Assembly: GCA_024752435.1 (NCBI GenBank)
Contig: CP103023.1
Coordinates: 2,232,001 to 2,296,000, forward strand
DNA length: 64,000 nucleotides
From: Allantophomopsis cytisporea
Lineage: Eukaryota; Ascomycota; Leotiomycetes; Phacidiales; Phacidiaceae
Direction of reading: 5' to 3'
Shown: positions 56,411-64,000 of the stretch, one piece after another
How the letters are laid out: every line of letters starts with the position of its first letter
Position numbering within the stretch: the stretch's first letter is position 1
Notes under the pieces: generated by a model
Database searches by the model: none
What the model was told of the DNA's origin: nothing
Seen by the model: only the letters and a program-made list of their open reading frames with translations
Program-made: the position numbers and the translations under genes

Positions 56411-57779
56411 TTAAAAAAGAGAAGGCGGTGGATGCATTATCATCGAGTTATTCGCCCTAGCCTGTCCTTCTCTCAGTAACCTTTCCCACTCCTCGATATC
56501 ATCCCTTGATGGTCCCCGTGATGTCGGAGCTGGTTTCGATGCAGGATAGGAGACTTTCTTACTTAAGTGTGGCAAGTCCATAAAAACCTTTGCATTCGAC
56601 AAATCATCTGGGAAAACATTATCACTACCTTTGCTTGATCTTCGCAAGTCTTCAGCCGACGGATGCCATGCTTTGACGAGAGGACGCATGACTAGAATAG
56701 AACCACACACGATAGCTGCGGCGCATTCAATAAGAGCCCATCGCATGTATGGCACAGTGGCATCTGTAGGTTCACTGTTAGGAACAGTCATTGTCTGCGA
56801 GGACAGATATACGCACAAAACCAATCCACTATGTTGACTTGGTGTACGTCAACAAGCCTTAATATACCGGCCACACACACACTGAAATTATTAGAGAGGA
56901 TATAAGACCGCCCTGATATGGGAACTTACAAAATACCTAGCAAAAAAAGTCCTCCGATGACAATAGTTCGCCCGCGCGATAGGTTGAGATTGTGGATTAG
57001 AGGTAACGGGGTCACCACGAGGAGGATGTCTGTGATGACATCGAGAGCTGCTGCGAAGTAAAAGAAAAGAACAATATCGATACACTTTCCAGATCCCTCT
57101 GCTGCATCCAATACTGCTTGGATTGGGATACACTCGAATATCACAACAGTTATTGTGATCACCATCTGCGCTATCGTAATTACTGCAATGGTAAGACAAA
57201 TAAAGCGAAATATCCTGTTGGGAAAAATTCGTAGGTACATGGCAATAACAGACCATTTGGAGAAAGTTATGGATATAACATTGAAGACAGTGAGCACTGT
57301 AGAGATATGAATATTTCGCTGTTGGTTTAGGTACTTGCAAGGATTACCTACAGTATTGAATTCTCTTGAAAGTTGCTGTGACTTTCACGATCCCTTGTGT
57401 AGGTATGTTCCACACATGCTCGCCATTCCCCCAGCCTGTGCTGATTATGGACGCAATGTTGGAGGCAATAGCGAAGATACTTGCTATGATCATAAATACT
57501 GCGAACGTCAGCTGGGATACAAGCATAGGATAGAATGCAGAACAAACAGTCATCTATGCTAGCGGTCTTCTTGACAACGACGCGGGCATACAGTCGCAGG
57601 AGGATGACGATAGAGACGATGGCAATCAAAAACGAACTGACAGCGACCACTTGAGTTTTTCGAGAGTCATTCTCAGTGAGCTGTGAGGGACTGAGATCTT
57701 GAACAAAACCCTGCTTCAGCATCTCATCCCCCCCATTGGAGGAGACAGCCTCCATTGTGGTGTTCCTTAACTGCAGCAT
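56411..57779 (-). CDS. Seven-TM rhodopsin-like integral membrane protein (PTH11/SAT4 type)
   Basis: Five exons: 57779-57548, 57498-57352, 57296-56930, 56881-56839 and 56794-56411 (390 residues; a second ATG at 57755 gives 382). Introns are 44-55 nt; the fourth (44 nt) is short but has CGCAG. The fold is that of the fungal rhodopsin-domain family (PF20684-like). TM1 is VAVSSFLIAIVSIVILL and is followed by RLYARVVVKK. Then FMIIASIFAIA, a GWGNGEHVWNIP loop, ITFSKWSVIAMYLRIFP, a TM rich in Ile/Thr, LDVITDILLVVTPLPLI, IGGLFLLG and WALIECAAAIVCGS. The C-terminal tail is cytosolic. PTH11-type proteins can sense host or surface cues, while most others are uncharacterised. There is no CFEM domain. The role is inferred only at family level. 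Confidence 0.82.
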
Positions 57780-58895
57780 TAATTCAGGTCCCGGGCGGAT
57801 CTCTTGTTAGAGATGACAAAAATAAATATCAAGAAGGCAATGGAATATGGACAAAGCAGAGCCAGCAGCTTGACAGCCATTGTTGATTGTTGAAGGACAG
57901 ATGTGAATACCGGGGGTCGTCTTCTAGAAGACTGTTCATGCTTTTCTAACCATGTAGAGGGCTGTGGGAATAAAAGCCTCGTGGAAATTGGGCTGACGTC
58001 TCGTCTGTGGCCGCAAACGGATATTTTTCGCCTTTAGCCAGCTGTTCTCAGCGATTCATCAAATCGAAATATGCTTTGGTCCATAGTCCCCCAAAGATGA
58101 CGAAGGAAAGGCCTTTAGAGCTGAAAGGCAGGCGAGATTTTACTCTCGGTATTGGCCTCTTCGTGGTATCTTCTGATATCGTATCGTATCGTCTTCTTGT
58201 AATTTGAGTAATGCTTCGGCATCGTCAAATTGGTGTTCTGGGTCACATGAGTGTAACGTGATGAGTGGGCTATAAGTGAATTTCCTATCCATTTCTTTGG
58301 TGAGACTAAGCAAGGGAATATATATGAACTATGCTCTGGTTGGTAATAGTGTACAAAGGGTGACGGTGGTATTTCTAATTTCACTCAGCTATGTTGTCTT
58401 ATCAGGTGGGAGAACTCGCGAAGACACATCGTTTATGGTCCGACTGCGTCGTATTTGCATTTACCTAACCGACTGCCGACCTCCTCATGAGAACGCGCAA
58501 AATGCAGATTTGATAAGTACAACACACTTCCTAAGTTGGCGACTAACAGCATATGACTTGACGCCTTAGAGATAGATTCCTCAATTAATTATTGCGTCTA
58601 GAATGCAAAAAAGAAAAAGAAAGCAAAACAGGGGTCTTGCTTTGATTTGTCTAAGGGAACATTCTCATGCACATTCCTTTCCCCTACCGGATAATTTTAT
58701 CGATGAGGGCCAGGGAACTCAAATGACATATGGCCAGCTTACCTTAAATATGTTAAAATGACTTCCTTTGTCAAGAAAGGACCCTGAGATGAAGGCCTTA
58801 AGTCGACTGTTGCCCAGCCAAACATTGCGAGCCAACTTCCTCAGCTTTTGCTAAGTTCGAGTCGTGAAACGAAGATTCGGGAGTTAGGAGAGACG
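57780..58895. other. Intergenic, divergent promoter region
   Basis: 1.1 kb between the starts of the rhodopsin-like and acyltransferase genes. AT-rich, with a repeated ATCGTATCGTATCGT element near 58178-58192. No gene is seen. Confidence 0.5.
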
Positions 58896-60506
58896 ATGTC
58901 CAATAATACTCGCATCTTTCCTTCCGTACGTGTTTCAGTCAATCGCCAGTCCAGAATGATCATAAACCCATCGGAACAAGAGGAGCAAGTTATCGGGCTT
59001 CTCGAAAATTACACAAGACCTTCAAGCGAGCCAGATATCTCGGCTAGTCAAGAGGTGGAAGAAAAACTCACTCCATGGAATCTCGACGACCTTATTCAAA
59101 AACGCGATAATATATACGGGCGGCTGCTCCTGTTTGTGCTCAATTCTGTGATCTTCCTGCTACCGTCGTTCATCACAACAAACAAAGATCCACAACATGC
59201 ATCAAGCTTCCTTCACCCTACAGCCTGGCTAGATGGTCTTAGGGGGGTTTGCGCTCTCTTCGTCGTTGCCGGACACTACCTGCTCTATTTCGATCACATC
59301 CTGGTCGAAGGATTAGATCCCGACAATCAAAACATTCTCGAATGGTTTCCTTTTCGAATCATATGGGCTGCTACGGGTGCCGTGGGAATATTCTTCCTCG
59401 TGTCAGGATATGCTTTGAGCTATGGGGCGCTCAAGATCATTCGTGAAGGCGATAGCAGCAAGCTCTTGAATTCTTTGGCATCCTCCACCTTTCGCCGAGC
59501 CTTTCGACTATACATCCCTATGAACATCAGCACGTTTATCACTGCAATGTTTGTTTACGCGAACTGGTATCATAGAGGACCGGAAGTGATTGCTGAACCA
59601 CCGCATAGGTCTACATTCAGGCTTCAAGTCCAGACTTGGCTATCCGACACCATAGACCTATCAGACCCCTTGAGACCCCTCACACTTTTTCCTGTCTATG
59701 CCTCTCAGTTTGATCCTCATACTTGGACTATTTATGTTGAGATGAAAGGTTCAATCATCATCTTCATCGTACTATTGGGTACTTCGAGGCTTAAAGTTTC
59801 CGTAAGAATGACCGTGTTTTCGGGTCTTGTTCTTTACTATATTTGCAGACGACAGCATGAAGTAGCGCTGTTTATCAGTGGTATCTTTATTGCGGAACTG
59901 GGCCTTATCCATGCATCTTGGAAGAATCGGTCCATTTCTCTTTCTGTGGAGCCTATACTGTTAAAGCCTTACTGGGATAGTCAGTGGCTCTATCTAGTCA
60001 AGAACGGTGTTTTCACGCTCATTTTTGTTTTTTCAAGCTTTTGTCTGAGCATCCCTGCTGGGGAACAAAGTGCGATCAACCATGGATACGGGATTCTATA
60101 TAAAATGGTGCCTCACGACGGCCCTCTTTCAGCTGCCGGTCAGGAAAAGCTACTTTGGTTCTGGCTTACTATCGGATCCTTCGCGTGTGTATCATCACTG
60201 CAATTCGCCCCGTTTCTGCAAGTGATCTTCACTAATCGCTTTGCACAATATCTTGGGAAGATATCATATGCCATGTATCTTTTGCATGTTAAGATCATCT
60301 GGACACTGGGCGGGCACATAATACCAAAGTTTCTGGCTATTACTGGCGAAGGGATCCTTGCACAGAAAATTTTAGGTCATGTCATGGGTAGTAGTATATT
60401 GATTTTTGTTATTTTTTGGGTATCGGATGTCTATACAAGGAGCGTGGATGAGAAGTCGGTTGCATTTGCTAGGTGGTTGGTGCAGAAGTGCTTTGTAACT
60501 GTATAA
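58896..60506 (+). CDS. Acyltransferase-3 family membrane protein
   Basis: An intronless frame of 536 residues from ATG 58896 (MSNNTRIFPSV). The family (Acyl_transf_3) holds integral membrane O-acyltransferases that modify sugars, lipids or natural products. The N-terminal 80 residues are polar. A TM (LLLFVLNSVIFLLPSFI) is followed by the family opening AWLDGLRGVCALFVVAGHY, where Arg116 and His127 are the conserved catalytic-region residues. About ten hydrophobic segments follow, with FFLVSGYALS, RAFRLYIPMN, HTWTIYVEMKGS and, near the end, YLGKISYAMYLLH. The ordering fits other fungal members. Its upstream neighbour is a sensing-type membrane protein, and a secreted propeller protein follows downstream; the acceptor and substrate cannot be read. 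Whether it belongs to a biosynthetic cluster is open, because no core enzyme lies in the window. Confidence 0.9.
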   Translation: MSNNTRIFPSVRVSVNRQSRMIINPSEQEEQVIGLLENYTRPSSEPDISASQEVEEKLTPWNLDDLIQKRDNIYGRLLLFVLNSVIFLLPSFITTNKDPQHASSFLHPTAWLDGLRGVCALFVVAGHYLLYFDHILVEGLDPDNQNILEWFPFRIIWAATGAVGIFFLVSGYALSYGALKIIREGDSSKLLNSLASSTFRRAFRLYIPMNISTFITAMFVYANWYHRGPEVIAEPPHRSTFRLQVQTWLSDTIDLSDPLRPLTLFPVYASQFDPHTWTIYVEMKGSIIIFIVLLGTSRLKVSVRMTVFSGLVLYYICRRQHEVALFISGIFIAELGLIHASWKNRSISLSVEPILLKPYWDSQWLYLVKNGVFTLIFVFSSFCLSIPAGEQSAINHGYGILYKMVPHDGPLSAAGQEKLLWFWLTIGSFACVSSLQFAPFLQVIFTNRFAQYLGKISYAMYLLHVKIIWTLGGHIIPKFLAITGEGILAQKILGHVMGSSILIFVIFWVSDVYTRSVDEKSVAFARWLVQKCFVTV

Positions 60507-62407
60507 TTTTAATTTCGGGTCGCGATAATGGTTATAATGATTTTGGGTAGCACTTTCATAGCTAAAGGTGTGTCTTTTGGATGAATAAGAGTGTGTTTTA
60601 TAACGTGATTTCAAGCCTTGTTCACGGTACTTCTGCGTCTTTCGTATACATGTAGACGAATACCTGATGATTACTCGAGTGAGACGCCAGAAGATATGTC
60701 TGTTGTTGAATCCGTCTCTTGAACAATGGTCTTTCAAAATAAAATATAACACCATTCCTCTCCTTTGAGTTTTGCCTTTCCGTTGTGTCTTTTATCGTTA
60801 GATCTCTACTCGTGTACTATACCTCAACCTTTTGGACCGTTAGGACAAAAGTCTTACGAGATATGGAGGTAAGTATGCCTTTACATCAATGCTTTCGAGT
60901 TCTGCTTTACGCATATGTTCGGTAGTGCAAAGTAAAACTTGTTTCAGTTGAAGTCAACTAAAGCTGCAAAGGACTACTACTCCCTTATGATTAAAACGCC
61001 AATAACAGCGTTGTATTAATCAAAAAGGCTGACTGGTGGTAAACTGACTGCGACGTTGCGTTGTGGTCTGAACAAGGTTCTCAGCCAGCCGCCACGACGC
61101 CCGGTAAAGTTCTATTATTTAGTATTAGGGCGGCTCAGTAATCTAGTCGTGTAGTACTGTGTTCAATTTTGTATTCCACTTTACACTGGGCTGTTTTTTG
61201 GTCTGTGTTTTACTCTGTAACCTACGTTATTGAAACTCCTAACATTTAGGTCTGTGATCTTCCATTCCACGCTCTCCCATTTCTAAACTCTTTCATATGT
61301 TAAGAGGGTGGGTTTATATGGTTAGATATTTCTACTCTTGACAGCTGTCGCAGATAGTAACGTATATCCAAAATATTATCAGCCGATTCGAGATAAGCAT
61401 TTACAAGCGGAATTCAATATTTACAGATACTTGAGTGATTCGAGGTATGGCAGCTTCGAGATATGAGGTGGCTTGTAGAATGATTGAAGATATCCATTGA
61501 AAAATAAATCCCAAATGGATCGTAAGGGCGATCAAAATTTTATTACATACCCAGCCTTCCCATTCGAAGGCGGAGTTGATGACGGGGTTTGAAAGTTGTG
61601 CTGCCTTTAAAGACCAGAAAAGAGGAAGATTTTGGAGTGAGTACTCACAGTACCCTTACAGATAATTTGTCGATATTAATCAATCGGTAGGAGAAGAATA
61701 AGAAAGTATAACCTGCTGGCGAATCTAGTCAGCTCTTATGCATCAACTCGATCACTAAGAGGGCAGACTGTTAGGGTGGCTTTTCATATATAATCATGTC
61801 AGGGCATCCTGTGTGCAAGACATCATTATCGGAATCAATTTCGCGATTTTGCACTTGATGATTGATGAGATCTAATTTGTAGATTTTTCTCGTTGCAATT
61901 TATGCCTAGAAGAGGCGTCCTCATAACATGTGGTCTCAGCGCTACCTTTATACATTGGATTTGTTGTTCTTTTCAGTATACGGCTACTCTGACCTTGCAT
62001 AATCTCTCGAATCAGCTCGTATCAGTTCTATCGCCGTTTAATTTTGTGAAATGTTTATAATTGAGTTTGGGGCTATCGTTGATGTCTTGGTATTGTGGGA
62101 TGGCTGGAGATCTTTGACTCTTTCTAGCATTTCTTAAATACCTACGATAAGGTATCTTCCCGTGCCGTACTTACACAATAAGGTCGAGTACATTAATTGC
62201 ATCAATGCAATCAAATTGGAGATTACATATGGTACAACGTTTCTGCGTGGTATCGTACAGTAGCTATGAACGAGTCTTCTGTCAACGAGTACAAGAACTC
62301 TCCATCGTGATTTGTTGCAGCCCAATTGGTCAAAGCGATGCGATGCAGCCTTCAGATAGCATGGGCTGAATATAAGCATAGTATAGGTAAGTATACAAGT
62401 ACCAATG

Positions 62408-62427
62408 TACTACTACTACTACTACTA
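62408..62427. repeat. (ACT)n microsatellite
   Basis: Six to seven ACT units. Confidence 0.85.
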
Positions 62428-62748
62428 CGACGTAAGCTGATTTACGCTATTGAAAATCATACTACGTAGATCGGTGAGCAGCCACGAGATCCTACCAGCT
62501 CCACCATCCGTTTTTGCGGGATCGTTCTCGCACTGCTAGCATTACACGGAAAGCAGAATCACTATACCATTGTAATCAACTCCAGGGATTTTTACGATAT
62601 ATGACTTAAGTTCTTATTTCTGGCCGTCTCTTACACCATTCAAGGAGTACATAACTGAGAGCCCCAAAGCCCCCAAAGCCCGAATTAGTCACACAAGTGG
62701 CTTTTGTAATGAGTCATGAATGGATTATATGTGCGAGTGAGTAACAAA

Positions 62749-62775
62749 ATGACATAAAATGACATAAAATGACAA
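62749..62775. repeat. GACATAAAAT direct repeat
   Basis: Two complete units plus partial copies (AAATGACATAAAATGACAT) just upstream of the gene at the right edge. Confidence 0.8.
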
Positions 62776-62812
62776 TGTCCAAGGTAACCTCTGAGGCTAG
62801 ATAACGGATGGA

Positions 62813-62820
62813 TATAAATA
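62813..62820 (+). promoter_or_regulatory. TATA box candidate
   Basis: TATAAATA lies 106 bases before the ATG at 62919 (67 before the alternative ATG at 62880). It is the clearest TATA match in front of any gene in this window. Confidence 0.5.
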
Positions 62821-62918
62821 AAAGAGAACAATGAGGAGAATGAATGGGTGATATTCAGCAGCAGTTTTGCTATTCCTATATGCGACCTTTTCAGCCTTCG
62901 TCTAAGGCTTCTGAAACT

Positions 62919-64000
62919 ATGGCCGGAAGCTTTCGTCGCAGCTATCTAACCTCATTGTTTGCTGTTCTTTCTATCTTCATTGTATCCGGATCTACAGCAA
63001 AGACAATCGAAAATGGTCATGCAGTTTCCTCTCATACTGTTCATCAATTCCCATTGTTAACTTGGATTGAGAACATCCGTGTCCGACAAAACGGGGAACT
63101 TCTCGTTACATTACTCGGGCCATCAGATGTGTATATCATAGATCCTCTGGTTTCTAGCCCAGACCCGACATCAAACGTCGGTTTGAAATTGCTACATAGC
63201 TATCCGCCAAATCTAGCACTCTTGGGGATTACAGAAGTCAACTGTGATCAATTTTATGTCATCGCGGGGAACTTCTCTCTGACGACAGGGGTACTTGAAC
63301 AAGGGTCATTTTCGATCTGGTCTCTTGATCTCCGGAACTACACGACAACAACAAACAATACAAACAACGGAGTTACAGCCAAAGAAATTGCCGCATTTCC
63401 AACATCCGGGCTACTTAATGGACTGGACACACTTGACCCCGCACAAGGTCTCCTCGTTGTTTCAGATTCGCTGCGTGGTGTAGTATGGTTGGTGAATGTA
63501 GAAACTGGAGAAAACAGTACTCTTCTCGACGAACCGGAAATGAAAGCACCGGTATCAACGAGCACTACTATCGGAATCAACGGCTTGAAAGTCTTGCGAG
63601 AAGGAAACACGGTATATGTATATTTCTCGAACACCAATAAGCTTCTCTTCTGTCGTGTTCCTGTCAACCTATCTACTCTCAAGAAGTCTGGCCCGGTAGA
63701 GATTCTGAACAATGCAACAAGCATTGATGATTTCGCATTGGACCCGAAGAAAACCATTGCGTACTTGGCTGGAGGAGCTCAGAATTCTCTGTTCAGTATA
63801 CCACTCGCGGGAGGTGCAGCAACATCACTTCTAGGTGGACTCAACAATACCATTCTCCCTGGACCGACAAGTGTAGCACTGGGGAGAGGTTTGCTAGAGA
63901 AGGGGGAGGTTTATATTACGACAAATGGGGGTATTGCGGCACCTATCGATGGCAACTATACTGAGGGCGCCAAGGTCCTAGCTGTTGGTACTGGAGCCTA
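62919..64000 (+). CDS. Secreted SMP-30/gluconolactonase-like propeller protein, partial (3' end cut by the window)
   Basis: The frame is open from an ATG at 62919 to the last base of the window, 360 codons with the stop not reached; the final bases GCCTA suggest the end is near. An in-frame ATG at 62880 would add 13 residues. The N-terminus has a hydrophobic segment (YLTSLFAVLSIFIVSG) consistent with a signal peptide. The rest has repeated beta-strand blades (for example GLLVVSDSLRGVVWLVN, GINGLKVLREGNTVYVYFS, VYITTNGG), as in SMP-30/LRE-like six-bladed propellers, seen in fungal lactonase-like enzymes. There are several NxS/T sequons (NFS, NYT, NNT). The metal ligands of true gluconolactonases cannot be assigned with certainty here, so the activity is unknown. 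Confidence 0.75.
   Translation, partial: MAGSFRRSYLTSLFAVLSIFIVSGSTAKTIENGHAVSSHTVHQFPLLTWIENIRVRQNGELLVTLLGPSDVYIIDPLVSSPDPTSNVGLKLLHSYPPNLALLGITEVNCDQFYVIAGNFSLTTGVLEQGSFSIWSLDLRNYTTTTNNTNNGVTAKEIAAFPTSGLLNGLDTLDPAQGLLVVSDSLRGVVWLVNVETGENSTLLDEPEMKAPVSTSTTIGINGLKVLREGNTVYVYFSNTNKLLFCRVPVNLSTLKKSGPVEILNNATSIDDFALDPKKTIAYLAGGAQNSLFSIPLAGGAATSLLGGLNNTILPGPTSVALGRGLLEKGEVYITTNGGIAAPIDGNYTEGAKVLAVGTGA

Larger units (their letters stand above)
60507..62879. other. 2.4-kb AT-rich spacer
   Basis: No gene on either strand; frames are short and interrupted. Small repeats occur near the right end: an (ACT)n microsatellite and a GACATAAAAT direct repeat, listed separately. It could hold decayed sequence, but I see no terminal repeats or transposase remains. 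Confidence 0.5.

Noticed and set aside
56795..56838. The short 44-nt intron of the rhodopsin-like gene, considered as a frameshift
   Set aside because: It has GT-AG ends and joins conserved family segments in frame; a longer intron ending at CCTACAG near 56764 remains possible but would drop a few residues.

Overview
This window is nuclear DNA of a filamentous ascomycete fungus (Pezizomycotina). A leotiomycete-like species is my guess and is not proven. The evidence is the intron style: many introns of about 45-75 nt with GTAAGT/GTATGT-like donors, CTAAC/CTGAC-type branch sites and C/TAG acceptors. The gene set agrees: BMS1, RQC2, SNF4, VAC8, an A1 aspartic protease, a PTH11/SAT4-type rhodopsin-like protein, and genes spaced by 0.2-4.6 kb. 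I rebuilt exon structures by hand from splice signals and reading frame. Coordinates of spliced genes are spans, with exons listed in the evidence.

Layout. 1-0.8 kb: tail-anchored unknown protein (+). 1.5-3.0 kb: mitochondrial PDH/BCKDH-type kinase (-). 3.3-3.7 kb: a 72-residue I9-type proteinase inhibitor (-), split over four exons. 4.3-7.8 kb: ribosome biogenesis GTPase BMS1 (+). 9.3-10.2 kb: GNAT acetyltransferase (+). 11.0-12.8 kb: Whi5/Nrm1-like G1 repressor (+). 12.8-17.4 kb: gene-poor, upstream of a secreted aspartic protease (17.4-18.7 kb, +). 21.0-22.6 kb: bleomycin hydrolase (-). 22.6-26.8 kb: gene-poor. 26.8-29.4 kb: Arg/Asp-rich DUF8035-like protein (+). 30.1-30.4 kb: small secreted cysteine-containing protein (-). 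31.1-34.5 kb: RQC2/NEMF (-), head to head with mitochondrial EF-Tu (34.9-36.3 kb, +). 36.8-41.2 kb: large RhoGAP (-). 41.5-42.8 kb: SNF4 AMPK gamma subunit (-). 42.8-47.1 kb: repeat-rich gene-poor interval. 47.1-49.2 kb: VAC8 (+). 49.6-50.2 kb: IMP1 protease (-), sharing a 223-bp promoter with mitochondrial IF-3 (50.4-51.2 kb, +). 51.4-51.8 kb: small unknown protein whose first exon is only the ATG (-). 52.6-53.0 kb: ribosomal protein uS14/RPS29 (+).

From about 53.6 kb the content changes. Housekeeping genes give way to a secreted type-B carboxylesterase (-), a seven-TM rhodopsin-like protein (-), an acyltransferase-3 membrane protein (+) and an SMP-30-like secreted propeller cut by the right edge (+), with long AT-rich spacers. 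This looks like an accessory, environment-facing block.

Genes that share a theme are mitochondrial (kinase, EF-Tu, IMP1, IF-3), translation and ribosome quality control (BMS1, RQC2, RPS29), and nutrient/cell-cycle/vacuole control (SNF4, VAC8, Whi5-like, I9 inhibitor). I saw no tRNA, rRNA, intact transposon or CRISPR array. The most interesting observations are a second open frame that stays open across all three exons of RPS29, a candidate poison exon in the Whi5-like gene, and three small multi-exon genes that simple ORF calling would miss.
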